Assembly: GCF_901875635.1 (NCBI RefSeq)
Contig: NZ_CABFMN010000022.1
Coordinates: 45,838 to 109,837, forward strand
Source of the DNA: Xylophilus ampelinus
Lineage (GTDB): Bacteria > Pseudomonadota > Gammaproteobacteria > Burkholderiales > Burkholderiaceae_C
DNA: 64,000 nucleotides
Direction of reading: 5' to 3'
In this document: positions 35,074 through 43,974 of the stretch, one piece after another
Position numbering within the stretch: the stretch's first letter is position 1
Layout of the letters: each line of letters opens with the position of its first letter
Program-made: the position numbers and the translations under genes
The notes under the pieces: model-generated
What the model was told of the DNA's origin: nothing
Seen by the model: only the letters and a program-made list of their open reading frames with translations
The model's database searches: none

Positions 35074-35715
35074 ATGAGCATCAAGCTGTTCGTCGGCCTC
35101 GGCAATCCGGGCCCGGAGTACGAGGCCACGCGCCACAACGCGGGCTTCTGGTGGATCGACGCCCTGGCGCGCGACTGGAAACTGCATCTGCAGCCCGAGC
35201 GCAGCTACCACGGCCTCGTGGCGCGCACCTCGGTCCATGGCCAGAACGTGTGGCTGCTCGAGCCGCAGACCTTCATGAACCTCTCGGGCAAGTCGGTCGG
35301 CGCGCTGGCCCGCTTCTTCAAGATCGCACCGGAGGAGATCCTCGTGGTGCACGACGAGCTCGACATCGTGCCCGGCCAGGCCAAGCTCAAGCTCGGCGGC
35401 AGCCATGCCGGCCACAACGGCCTGCGCGACATCCATGCGCAACTGGGCACGGGCGACTACTGGCGCCTTCGCATCGGCATCGGCCACCCGGGCGTGAAAA
35501 GCGAAGTCATCCACTGGGTGCTCAAGAAGCCGCTGCACGAACAGCGCGAGGCGATCGACGACACGATCGTGCGCACCCTGCATGCCGTGCCGGCCCTGGT
35601 GGCCGGCGAGATGGACAAGGCGACCCTGCTGATCCACACCAGCAAGCCGCCCCGGCCCAAACCGCCCCGGCGCGAGCCGGGCGACGGCGGGCCGCCCGCC
35701 GCGGCGCCGGGTTAG
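35074..35715 (+). CDS. pth: Peptidyl-tRNA hydrolase
   Basis: A 213-residue Pth that recycles peptidyl-t[21 protein letters not shown] with the catalytic His, the NLSGKSV and HDELDI blocks and the [13 protein letters not shown] motif are present. The last ~20 residues are a Pro/Arg-rich tail. GATAAT lies 6 nt before the ATG and there is no ribosome site, suggesting a leaderless mRNA. Confidence 0.96.
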   Translation: MSIKLFVGLGNPGPEYEATRHNAGFWWIDALARDWKLHLQPERSYHGLVARTSVHGQNVWLLEPQTFMNLSGKSVGALARFFKIAPEEILVVHDELDIVPGQAKLKLGGSHAGHNGLRDIHAQLGTGDYWRLRIGIGHPGVKSEVIHWVLKKPLHEQREAIDDTIVRTLHAVPALVAGEMDKATLLIHTSKPPRPKPPRREPGDGGPPAAAPG

Positions 35716-35743
35716 CGCCGAGCACCACAGGGAGGAGGAGACG

Positions 35744-36208
35744 ATGCGCACACAACACCGCGCCGCTCACACGATTGCTTCACTTTTGATAGCGGCTTGC
35801 GCCCATCCGGCGGGCGCTGCAGGCCCAAATGGCTTGGGAAGCCAGACTTGGCGCTGCGGCAGCAGCTACAGCGACCAGCCCTGCCCCGGCGGGCGACCGG
35901 TGGCAGTGGACGACGCCCGCAGCAGCGCCGACCGCCAGGCACAGGACCGGCGCACCCGCGATGTGCAGCGACAGGCCGATGCGATGGCCCGCGAGCGCAG
36001 CGCACTGGAGCGCGAGGCTGGCCGACAGCGCCCCGCCCTGATTGCGGCGCCGCCCGCGCCAGCGGCGAACCCCGTGCCGCGCGAAACGATGGCGAAGCCG
36101 CCGAAGACCCACAAGCCGAAGAAGCACACGAAAGGCGAGACCGACGCCTTCACCGCGCGCGATCCGTCGACGGCCGCTGCGGGCGGCAAGCGCAAGAAGA
36201 AGGGTTGA
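35744..36208 (+). CDS. Exported protein with DUF4124-like segment; signal peptide from repeat
   Basis: A 154-residue protein. The first ~40 residues are a short, polar-start signal with a possible lipobox LIAAC (Cys19) or a signal-peptidase I site after the AGAA stretch. The segment TWRCGSSYSDQPCPGG resembles the DUF4124-type Cys pair found in many betaproteobacterial periplasmic proteins, followed by a basic, Lys-rich tail (KPPKTHKPKKH, GGKRKKKG). The whole signal region from about residue 11 to 32 is encoded by dispersed repeat copy D. Function unknown. Confidence 0.75.
   Translation: MRTQHRAAHTIASLLIAACAHPAGAAGPNGLGSQTWRCGSSYSDQPCPGGRPVAVDDARSSADRQAQDRRTRDVQRQADAMARERSALEREAGRQRPALIAAPPAPAANPVPRETMAKPPKTHKPKKHTKGETDAFTARDPSTAAAGGKRKKKG
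35773..35838 (+). repeat. Dispersed 65-bp repeat, copy D (coding)
   Basis: Contains CTTTTGATAGCGGCTTGCGC and CGGGCGCTGCAGGCCCAAAT, ending GGCTTGGGA. It is in frame in the 154-residue exported protein and gives I-A-S-L-L-I-A-A-C. Confidence 0.85.
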
Positions 36209-36232
36209 GCCCGGCCAGCGCCGCGCAGGCCC

Positions 36233-36622
<390 letters not shown>

Positions 36623-36715
36623 TTATGCTGCGGCCGCCCCCGCGACCCGCCGCGCACTTCGCAGTCGCCTTGCGGCCACGCCGCCCCAGGCGGACGCTGC
36701 GCGCAACGCCCCACC

Positions 36716-37666
36716 ATGAGCCTGTTCCTCCTCAAGCGCCTCGCGACCCTCGTCGGCACCCTGATCGGCGCCTCGGTCATCGTCTTCCTCGTGCTCGAGA
36801 TCCTGCCCGGCAACGCCGCGCAGATGCTGATGGGCCCGGATGCCGACCCCAGCGCGGTCGCGGCCCTGGCCACCAAGCTGGGCCTCGACCAGCCGGCCTG
36901 GACGCGCTACTGGCAATGGATCGGCGGCCTGCTCACCGGCAACCTCGGCGACAGCTACACCTACGGCTCGCCCGTGCTCGACCTGATCCTCGAGCGCCTG
37001 CAACTGACCATCCCGCTGGCCTTCATGGCGATGGCCTTCACCACCGTGATCGCGCTGCTGGTCGGGGTGACGGCCGCAGCCCGCCACAACAAGCTGGGCG
37101 ACGTGGGCCTGATGGGCCTGGCCCAGGTCGGCGTGGCCATTCCCAACTTCTGGTTCGCGATCCTGCTGATCCTGCTCTTCTCGGTGAAGCTGCAGTGGTT
37201 CTCGGCCGGCGGCTTCGACGGCTGGGGCGAAGGCATCGGCGCGGGCCTCAAGTCGCTGCTGCTGCCCGCCCTGTCGCTGGCCGTGGTGCAGGCCGCCATC
37301 CTCGCGCGCATCACGCGCTCGGCCGTGCTCGAGGTGATGCGCGAAGACTTCGTGCGCACCGCGCGCGCCAAGGGCGTGGGCCAGCGCGCGGTGCTGTGGC
37401 GGCACGTGCTGCGCAACGCGCTCATCCCGGTGATCACCGTGATGGGCATGCAGTTTTCCGAGCTGCTGGCCGGCACCATCGTGGTCGAGAACGTGTTCTA
37501 CCTGCCCGGCCTGGGCCGCCTGATCTTCCAGGCCATCAGCAACCGCGACCTGATCGTGGTGCGCAACTGCGTGATGCTGCTGGCCGCCTTCGTCGTCATC
37601 GTGAACTTCGTGGTCGACGTGCTGTATGCGGTGATCGATCCGCGGATCAAGGCGAGCGACGTATGA
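36716..37666 (+). CDS. dppB: Peptide ABC transporter permease (DppB-like)
   Basis: A 316-residue inner-membrane permease with six predicted membrane segments. It starts with the usual RLATLVGTLIGASVIVFLVL segment, has the large periplasmic loop, and ends with the EAA-like cytoplasmic loop (ARAKGVGQRAVLWRHVLRNA). It is the first gene of a permease-permease-ATPase-ATPase-binding protein operon. The 213-nt upstream gap shows no regulatory motif I can support. Confidence 0.92.
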   Translation: MSLFLLKRLATLVGTLIGASVIVFLVLEILPGNAAQMLMGPDADPSAVAALATKLGLDQPAWTRYWQWIGGLLTGNLGDSYTYGSPVLDLILERLQLTIPLAFMAMAFTTVIALLVGVTAAARHNKLGDVGLMGLAQVGVAIPNFWFAILLILLFSVKLQWFSAGGFDGWGEGIGAGLKSLLLPALSLAVVQAAILARITRSAVLEVMREDFVRTARAKGVGQRAVLWRHVLRNALIPVITVMGMQFSELLAGTIVVENVFYLPGLGRLIFQAISNRDLIVVRNCVMLLAAFVVIVNFVVDVLYAVIDPRIKASDV

Positions 37667-37679
37667 ATACGGGTACGGA

Positions 37680-37798
37680 CAGCCGAACGCAGAGGCCGCA
37701 AAGATCACGCCGAGGACGCAGAAAAGACAGCCAAAAGCTTCTTTCGGGTTTTCCTTCTGCGCCCTTTGCGAGACCTCCGCGCCCTCTGCGTTCGGCTG
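37680..37798. repeat. Hairpin repeat element 1 (GAGGACGC type)
   Basis: A 119-bp element with perfect 16-bp ends, CAGCCGAACGCAGAGG at 37680-37695 and its complement at 37783-37798, and further imperfect pairing inside (AGGACGCAGAAAA with TTTTCCTTCTGCG). It fills the dppB-dppC spacer and would form a long stem in the operon mRNA. Confidence 0.85.
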
Positions 37799-37814
37799 CC
37801 CGTTTTCCCCTCTC

Positions 37815-38693
37815 ATGAACACCACTGCACTTCCAACCGCCACCGCCGCGCGCTCCGCCCCCGGCTTCTGGCAGCGCGCCCTGCGGCATCGCAGCTTCGT
37901 CATCGGCGGCGTGCTGACGCTGCTGCTCGTCGCGGCGGCCGCCGTGTCGTACGTGTGGACGCCCTGGTCGCCCTACGAGATGGACATGGCCGCCAAGATG
38001 CAGTCGCCCTCGGCGCGCCACTGGCTGGGCACCGACGCCTTCGGGCGCGACGTGGCCTCGCTGCTGCTGGTGGGTGCACGCGCGTCGATCCTCGTGGGCG
38101 TGATCGCGGTGGGCATCGGCCTGGTGGTCGGCACGGCGCTCGGCCTGCTGGCCGCCGCCCGGCGCGGCTGGGTCGAGGAAGCCATCATGCGGCTGACCGA
38201 TTTCTCGCTGGCCTTCCCGGCCATCCTCTCGGCCATCATGCTCACGGCGGTGTTCGGCGCCGGCATCGTCAACGCGATCATCGCGATCGGCATCTACAAC
38301 ATCCCGACCTTCGCACGCATCACGCGCGCGTCGGCCAACGCGATCTGGTCGCGCGAGTACATCGCGGCGGCGCGCGCCTGCGGCAAGGGGCCCTTCGCCA
38401 TCACGATGCAGCACGTGCTGCCCAACATCTCGGCCGTGCTCATCGTGCAGATCACGATCCGCTTCGCCATCGCCATCCTGGCCGAGGCCGCGCTGTCGTA
38501 CCTCGGCCTGGGCACACAACCGCCGCAGCCCTCGTGGGGCCGCATGCTCAGCGAGGCGCAGACGCTGATGTTCCAGCAACCGTTGCTCGCCGTCTGGCCC
38601 GGCCTGGCCATCGCCTTCGCCGTGCTCGGCCTCAACCTCCTGGGCGACGGCCTGCGCGACCTGCTGGACCCGAAGCTGGCAAGGGCACGCTGA
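37815..38693 (+). CDS. dppC: Peptide ABC transporter permease (DppC-like)
   Basis: A 292-residue DppC/OppC permease. Conserved LGTDAFGRDVASLLLVGAR, the EAA loop (AAARACGKGPFAITMQHVLPN) and the ALSYLGLGTQPPQPSWG end are clear. It pairs with DppB to form the channel. It is flanked on both sides by hairpin repeats. Confidence 0.92.
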   Translation: MNTTALPTATAARSAPGFWQRALRHRSFVIGGVLTLLLVAAAAVSYVWTPWSPYEMDMAAKMQSPSARHWLGTDAFGRDVASLLLVGARASILVGVIAVGIGLVVGTALGLLAAARRGWVEEAIMRLTDFSLAFPAILSAIMLTAVFGAGIVNAIIAIGIYNIPTFARITRASANAIWSREYIAAARACGKGPFAITMQHVLPNISAVLIVQITIRFAIAILAEAALSYLGLGTQPPQPSWGRMLSEAQTLMFQQPLLAVWPGLAIAFAVLGLNLLGDGLRDLLDPKLARAR

Positions 38694-38706
38694 AATCGGA
38701 CCTCCA

Positions 38707-38811
38707 TACGCGAAGGACGCGAAGGTTTCGCGAAGGACGCAAAAAAGCTCGATGAAAAAACTTCTGGATTCTCTTTCGCGCTCTTCGCGCGACCTTCGCG
38801 CCCTTCGCGTA
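38707..38811. repeat. Hairpin repeat element 2 (GAAGGACGC type)
   Basis: A 105-bp element whose arms TACGCGAAGGACGCGAAGG (38707-38725) and its near-complement (38793-38811) differ at one position. Inner GCGAAGGACGC units repeat. It fills the dppC-dppD spacer. Confidence 0.85.
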
Positions 38812-38831
38812 CGGCTGTCCGCTTTCTGACC

Positions 38832-39830
38832 ATGCCCCTCCTCGAAGTCAACGACCTCCACATCGGCCTGCAGACGCAGCGCGGCCCCGCCGAAGCGGTG
38901 CGCGGCATCTCGTTCTCGCTCGAGCGCGGCGAGACGCTGGGCATCGTGGGTGAATCCGGTTGCGGCAAGTCGATCACCGTCATGTCGCTCATGGGCCTGC
39001 TGCCTTCGAACGCGAAGGTGACGGGCAGCATCCGCTTCGACGGGCAGGAACTGGTGGGCCTGCCCGACAAGGCTCTGTGCCAGGTGCGGGGCAACCGCAT
39101 CGGCATGATCTTCCAGGAGCCGATGACGGCGCTGAACCCGGTGCACACCATCGCGCGCCAGGTCGGCGAGCCGCTGCGGCTGCACCGCGGGCTGTCGGCG
39201 GCCGATGCGCGCAAGGAGGTGCTGGCGCTGCTGGAGCGCGTGGGCATCCCGGACGCGGCCGCCAAGCTCGACGCCTACCCGCACCAGTTCTCGGGCGGGC
39301 AGCGCCAGCGCATCGGCATCGCGATGGCGCTGGCCTGCGGGCCCGACCTGCTGATCGCCGACGAGCCCACCACCGCGCTCGACGTCACCATCCAGAAGCA
39401 GATCCTCGACCTGATCCGCGGCCTGGTCGAGGAGCGTGGCATGGCGATGATCCTGATCTCGCACGACCTCGGCGTGATCGCCAACAACGTGTCGCGCATG
39501 CTCGTCATATACGGCGGCAGCGTGGTCGAGAGCGGCCCGACCGGTGCCGTGTTCGCCGAACGCGCGCACCCCTACACGCAAGGCCTGTTCGCCGCGCGCC
39601 CGGTGCTGGGCGCACCGCGCGGCGGGCGCCTGGCCACCATCCGCGGCAGCGTGCCCGAACTGGTCGACCTGCCGCCCGGCTGCCCCTTCGCGGGCCGCTG
39701 CCGCTTCACCATCGACGCCTGCCACACCACGCCACCGCCGCCCACGCCGCTGGCGCATGGGCACCAGGTGCGCTGCATCCGGCTCGACGCGGTGGCGGCG
39801 GAAGCCGCGGCGCAGGAGATCGCTGCATGA
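38832..39830 (+). CDS. dppD: Peptide ABC transporter ATPase (DppD-like)
   Basis: A 332-residue ATPase with Walker A GESGCGKS, signature [15 protein letters not shown], Walker [13 protein letters not shown] and the C-terminal oligopeptide-type extension with the CPFAGRC...C cysteines that bind an Fe-S cluster in some DppD proteins. It overlaps dppF by 4 nt. Confidence 0.93.
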   Translation: MPLLEVNDLHIGLQTQRGPAEAVRGISFSLERGETLGIVGESGCGKSITVMSLMGLLPSNAKVTGSIRFDGQELVGLPDKALCQVRGNRIGMIFQEPMTALNPVHTIARQVGEPLRLHRGLSAADARKEVLALLERVGIPDAAAKLDAYPHQFSGGQRQRIGIAMALACGPDLLIADEPTTALDVTIQKQILDLIRGLVEERGMAMILISHDLGVIANNVSRMLVIYGGSVVESGPTGAVFAERAHPYTQGLFAARPVLGAPRGGRLATIRGSVPELVDLPPGCPFAGRCRFTIDACHTTPPPPTPLAHGHQVRCIRLDAVAAEAAAQEIAA

Positions 39831-40723
39831 GCGAAATTGCTATCGATTCCGTAGCTGCTCCCCTAGGCGGGACGGGCGCTGCAGGCACTTTTGGCTTGAA
39901 GAATCCGCCCCTGGTCGAAGTCACCGACCTGGTCCGCCACTACGAGTTGCCGCGTGAGAAGCTGCTCGGCCCGCCGCCGCTGGTGAAGGCCCTCAACGGC
40001 GTGAGCTTCACCGTCGAGGCCGGGCGCAGCCTGGGCATCGTCGGCGAGTCGGGCTCGGGCAAGTCGACCATCGCGCGCCTGGTGATGGCGCTGGACACGC
40101 CCACCAGCGGCAGCATCCGGATGCTGGGCCGCGACATCAACGCCCTGTCGAAGCACGACCTGCGCGTGGCGCGGCGCGACTTCCAGATGGTCTTCCAGGA
40201 CCCGTACGGCTCGCTCGACCCGCGCCAGACGGTGGCGCGCATCGTCGCCGAGCCGCTCGAGGCCCTGGCCGGCACCGCCGAGGCGGCTACACGGGCCGAG
40301 CAGCGCGAGCGCGCCGCCGAATCGCTGGCGGCCGTGGGCCTGCGAACCACCGACCTCGACAAGTACCCGCACGAGTTCTCGGGCGGGCAGCGCCAGCGCA
40401 TTGCCATCGCTCGCGCGCTCATCACGCGGCCCAGGCTCATCGTGGCCGACGAGCCGGTGAGCGCGCTCGACGTGTCGGTGCAGGCGCAGGTGCTCAACCT
40501 CATGCAGGACCTGCAGCAGCAGTTCGGCATCAGCTATTTGCTCATCAGCCACGACCTCGCGGTGGTCAACCACCTGTGCGACGACGTGTGCGTGGTGCTC
40601 AAGGGACAGATCGTCGAGCGCGGCGCACCCGAGCGCCTGTTCCGCGAGGCCGAGCACCCCTACACGCGCGCCCTGCTCGAGGCCGTGCAGCACACGCCGG
40701 CCGGGGGCGTGCTGCACGCCTGA
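39827..40723 (+). CDS. dppF: Peptide ABC transporter ATPase (DppF-like), repeat-encoded N-terminus
   Basis: A 298-residue ATPase partner of DppD. Walker A GESGSGKST, signature [15 protein letters not shown] and Walker B LIVADEPVSALD are intact. The ATGA overlap with dppD fixes the start. Residues ~3-25 (from EIAID to FGLKN) are encoded by dispersed repeat copy E. The normal family start (PLLEVxDLVRHYE) begins only around residue 27. The C-terminal TPAGGVLHA tail is short. Confidence 0.92.
   Translation: MSEIAIDSVAAPLGGTGAAGTFGLKNPPLVEVTDLVRHYELPREKLLGPPPLVKALNGVSFTVEAGRSLGIVGESGSGKSTIARLVMALDTPTSGSIRMLGRDINALSKHDLRVARRDFQMVFQDPYGSLDPRQTVARIVAEPLEALAGTAEAATRAEQRERAAESLAAVGLRTTDLDKYPHEFSGGQRQRIAIARALITRPRLIVADEPVSALDVSVQAQVLNLMQDLQQQFGISYLLISHDLAVVNHLCDDVCVVLKGQIVERGAPERLFREAEHPYTRALLEAVQHTPAGGVLHA
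39836..39900 (+). repeat. Dispersed 65-bp repeat, copy E (coding)
   Basis: ATTGCTATCGATTCCGTAGC, then CTAGGCGGGACGGGCGCTGC and a TTTTGGCTTGAA end. It is in frame in the 5' end of dppF with no stop codon. Confidence 0.9.
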
Positions 40724-40852
40724 GCATGGCCGGACGGCGCCAACCGGCCCCGACTTGGGGCTGGCGCGCCCCGCCTTGGGGAAGCTCCGGAGGCGCAAGA
40801 CCCTTTGCGGCCCGCATGCGGCCAGGGCCGTGCGAGAGAATGGCCCGAGGCA

Positions 40853-40868
40853 TGGCATCGTTCCTGCT
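40853..40868 (+). promoter_or_regulatory. Candidate sigma-54 promoter of the peptide-binding protein gene
   Basis: TGGCATCGTTCCTGCT has the GG and GC of the -24/-12 boxes exactly 10 nt apart. It lies 84 nt upstream of the ATG in the 229-nt dppF-binding protein spacer, which also has a GC-rich stem-forming part. The -12 box (CTGCT rather than TTGC) is imperfect. Confidence 0.45.
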
Positions 40869-40952
40869 GAAAGGCCGTCCTTCGCGAGCCGCACGTTGCG
40901 GCCCCGGGCGGCCGCAGCGCGCCCACGCCCATCCCTTCGGAGATCCATCGAT

Positions 40953-42443
40953 ATGTTGAACCGCCGCACCCTTCTTCTCACCGGCAGCGCCACCGCCGCG
41001 CTCGCCACCCCGCTGGCCAGCCTGGCGCAGGGGAGGAAGGATTCCATGGTGCTGGGCATGACGCTCGAACCACCGGGCCTGGACCCGACCGCCAACGCCG
41101 CCTCGGCCATCGGCGAGATCGTGCTCTACAACATCATGGAGACGCTCACCAAGATCAACGCCGACGGCAGCGTCTCGCCGCTGCTGGCCGAGAGCTGGGA
41201 AATCTCTCCCGACCTGAAGACCTACACCTTCAAGCTGCGCCAGGGCATCAGCTTCCAGAACGGCGAACCCTTCAACGCCGAGGCCGTGAAGTTCAGCTTC
41301 GAGCGCGCGGGCGGCGAGAAGAGCACCAACAAGGACAAGCGCACCTTCGCCAACTTCTCGGTGCAGGCCGTGGACGCGCACACGGTGGTCGTGATCAACA
41401 AGGAGATCGACCCCGACCTGCCCTTCATCCTGGGCCAGGCCACGGCCGTGATCGTCGAGCCCAAGAGCGCCGCCACCAACGCCACGCAGCCCATGGGCAC
41501 CGGCCCCTACAAGCTCGACAGCTGGGCCAAGGGCTCCTCGCTGGTGGTCAGCCGCTGGCCGGGCTACAAGGGCGTGCAGAAGCCCAAGCTGCAGAAGGTC
41601 ACCTTCCGCTTCATCTCCGACCCGGCGGCGCAGGCCGCGTCGCTGCTGGCCGGCGACGTCGACGCCTTCCCGCGCATCGCCACGCGCGTGGTGCCGCAGT
41701 TCAAGATGAACCCGCAGTTCCAGGTCATCCTGGGCGGCTCGCGCGCCAAGACCATCCTCGCGATCAACGAGCGCAAGAAGCCGCTGGACGACGTGCGGGT
41801 GCGCCGCGCCATCCTGGCCGCCATCGACCGCAAGGCCGTGATTGAAGGCGCTGCCGACGGCTTCGGCACGCCCATCGGCAGCCATTACGTGCCCGGCGCG
41901 CCCGGCTATGTCGACACCACCGGCGTGAACCCCTTCGACATCGAGAAGGCCAAGAAGCTGCTGGCCGAGGCCGGTGTGAAGACGCCGCTCGAACTGACCA
42001 TGACCCTGCCCCCGCCGCCCTACGCGCGCCAGGGCGGCGAGGTGATCGTGGCCCAGCTCGCCAAGATCGGCATCAACGTGAAGATCCAGAACGTCGAATG
42101 GGCGCAGTGGCTCAGCGGCACCTACGGCGGCGGCTTCAACTACGACCTGACGATCGTCTCGCACGTGGAGCCCTTCGACCTGGGCAACTACGCCAAGCCG
42201 GAGTACTACTGGGGCTACAACAACAAGGCCTTCCAGGCGCTGTACGACAAGATCAAGACCACCGGCAACGCGACGGAGCGCAACAAGCTGCTGGGCGACG
42301 CGCAGCGCATGCTGGCCGACGACGCGGCCAACGGCTTCCTGTTCCAGCCGACCTTCCCGATCATCGCGAAGAAGACCGTCAAGGGCCTGTGGACGGCGAT
42401 GCCGATCTCGGCCAACGAGCTGGCCGCGCTGTCGTGGTCCTGA
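40953..42443 (+). CDS. dppA: Peptide ABC transporter substrate-binding protein
   Basis: A 496-residue periplasmic protein of the dipeptide/oligopeptide (SBP family 5) type. It has a signal peptide with NRRTLLLTG, which could be Tat- or Sec-directed. The GLDPT, the NIMETLTKI and SPLLAESWEISPDLKTYTFKL blocks are typical for the family. Substrate could be dipeptides, glutathione or another peptide. It is the last gene of the dpp-type operon but has its own candidate sigma-54 promoter, which would allow excess binding protein under nitrogen limitation. Confidence 0.9.
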   Translation: MLNRRTLLLTGSATAALATPLASLAQGRKDSMVLGMTLEPPGLDPTANAASAIGEIVLYNIMETLTKINADGSVSPLLAESWEISPDLKTYTFKLRQGISFQNGEPFNAEAVKFSFERAGGEKSTNKDKRTFANFSVQAVDAHTVVVINKEIDPDLPFILGQATAVIVEPKSAATNATQPMGTGPYKLDSWAKGSSLVVSRWPGYKGVQKPKLQKVTFRFISDPAAQAASLLAGDVDAFPRIATRVVPQFKMNPQFQVILGGSRAKTILAINERKKPLDDVRVRRAILAAIDRKAVIEGAADGFGTPIGSHYVPGAPGYVDTTGVNPFDIEKAKKLLAEAGVKTPLELTMTLPPPPYARQGGEVIVAQLAKIGINVKIQNVEWAQWLSGTYGGGFNYDLTIVSHVEPFDLGNYAKPEYYWGYNNKAFQALYDKIKTTGNATERNKLLGDAQRMLADDAANGFLFQPTFPIIAKKTVKGLWTAMPISANELAALSWS

Positions 42444-42471
42444 ACCTTCCGACGGACTGACTCCTGCCCAT

Positions 42472-42505
42472 GCCGTGTTCCGCCGCCGCGGGACACGGCT
42501 TTTTT
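42472..42505 (+). terminator. Intrinsic terminator after the peptide-binding protein gene
   Basis: Stem GCCGTGTTCC/GGGACACGGC (one T-G pair) followed by TTTTTT. It ends the peptide transporter operon 12 nt before the amidase ATG. Confidence 0.8.
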
Positions 42506-42516
42506 CTTCGCACGCC

Positions 42517-43935
42517 ATGACCGCTGACACCGCCCGCCCGCTGCACGACTGGAGCGCGGCCGACCTTTCCGATGCCTACCGCGCCGGCACGCTGTCCCCT
42601 GTCGACGCCACCCAGGCGGTGATCGACCACATCGAGCGTTGGGAGCCGGCCCTGCAGGCCACCTACCTCTACCGCCCCGAAGCGGCGCTGGCGCAGGCCC
42701 GCGCCAGCGAGGCGCGCTGGCAGCGCGGCGAAGCGCTCGGCCCACTCGACGGCGTGCCCGGCACGCTGAAGGAGAACATCACCACCGCAGGCGACCCGAT
42801 GCCCGCCGGCACCGCCGCGGTCGACCTGCGCCCGGCCGCCGCCGACGCGCCCGCCGCCGCTCGCCTCAAGGAAGCCGGCATGGTGCTCGTGAGCAAGACC
42901 ACCATGCCCGACTTCGGCATGCTCTCCTCGGGCCTCTCGAGCTTCCACCGCCTGTCGCGCAACCCCTGGGACCTCGCCCGCACGCCCGGCGGATCGAGCG
43001 CCGGGGCGGGTGCGGCCGCGGCGGCCGGCTACGGCCCGCTGCACGTGGGCACCGACATCGGCGGCTCGCTGCGGCTGCCGGCCTCGTGGTGCGGCATCTT
43101 CACCCTCAAGCCCAGCCTCGGCCGCATCCCGCTGGACAACAGCTACACCGGCCGCGTCGCCGGCCCCATGACGCGCAGCGTGGCCGACGCCGCGCTGATG
43201 ATGCAGGCGCTGGCCGTTCCCGACGCCCGTGACAGCATGGGGCTGCCGGGTGAGGACATCCCCTGGTCGCAACACGCCGTCGGGCCCGATCACCTGCGCG
43301 GCCTGCGCATCGGCCTGCTGCTGGACGCGGGCTGCGGGCTGGCCGTCGATCCCGAGATCGCCGCAGCCGTGCGCCACGCCGCGATCCTCTTCGAGCGCGC
43401 GGGCGCCAGCGTGCAGCCGATGCAGCCCTTCATGTCGCAGGCCATGCTCGACGGCATGGACCACTTCTGGCGCATGCGCTCCTTCGTCGACATGAAGGCC
43501 CTGCGCGCCGACCAGCGCGACAAGGTGCTGCCTTACATCCGCGCCTGGGCGGAGAGCGCGGCCGGCTTCTCCGGCGAGCAGATGTTCCGCGCCGCGAGCC
43601 AGTTCCACGTCACGCGCGTGGCCACGGTGGCCGCCTGCGCACGCTTCGACTACGTGATCTCGCCCGTGTCGCCCAACATGCCCGCGCCGGCCGAGGACGC
43701 CTCGCCCACCAACGACCCGCTGCGCCCGCTGGAGCACATCGGCTTCACCGTGCCCTTCAACATGTCGGAGCAGCCGGCCGCCTCGGTCAACTGCGGCTAC
43801 TCGGCACAGGGCCTGCCCATCGGCCTGCAGATCGCGGGCCAGCGCTTCGACGACCTGGGCGTGCTGAAGGTCGCGCGCGCGTTCGAACAGATCCGGGGCG
43901 AACAGCGGCCGTGGCCGCGGCCGCCGGCGGCGTAG
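42517..43935 (+). CDS. Amidase (amidase-signature family)
   Basis: A 472-residue amidase-signature hydrolase. The Ser-cisSer-Lys triad is readable as Lys85 (TLKEN), Ser160 (GGSSAGAG) and the nucleophile Ser184 (GGSLRLPA). It releases ammonia from an amide or hydrolyses a similar bond; the family is too broad for a substrate call. No signal peptide. It follows the peptide-transport operon behind a terminator, which fits a nitrogen-scavenging cluster. Confidence 0.88.
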   Translation: MTADTARPLHDWSAADLSDAYRAGTLSPVDATQAVIDHIERWEPALQATYLYRPEAALAQARASEARWQRGEALGPLDGVPGTLKENITTAGDPMPAGTAAVDLRPAAADAPAAARLKEAGMVLVSKTTMPDFGMLSSGLSSFHRLSRNPWDLARTPGGSSAGAGAAAAAGYGPLHVGTDIGGSLRLPASWCGIFTLKPSLGRIPLDNSYTGRVAGPMTRSVADAALMMQALAVPDARDSMGLPGEDIPWSQHAVGPDHLRGLRIGLLLDAGCGLAVDPEIAAAVRHAAILFERAGASVQPMQPFMSQAMLDGMDHFWRMRSFVDMKALRADQRDKVLPYIRAWAESAAGFSGEQMFRAASQFHVTRVATVAACARFDYVISPVSPNMPAPAEDASPTNDPLRPLEHIGFTVPFNMSEQPAASVNCGYSAQGLPIGLQIAGQRFDDLGVLKVARAFEQIRGEQRPWPRPPAA

Positions 43936-43974
43936 CGCTGGGCTGCTGCAGCGCCGTCGGCACACGGGGGGCGC

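Noticed and set aside
38707..38811. Repeated GAAGGACGC units considered as a CRISPR array.
   Set aside because: Units are short, without regular unique spacers, and arranged as inverted arms of a hairpin; no cas genes are nearby.
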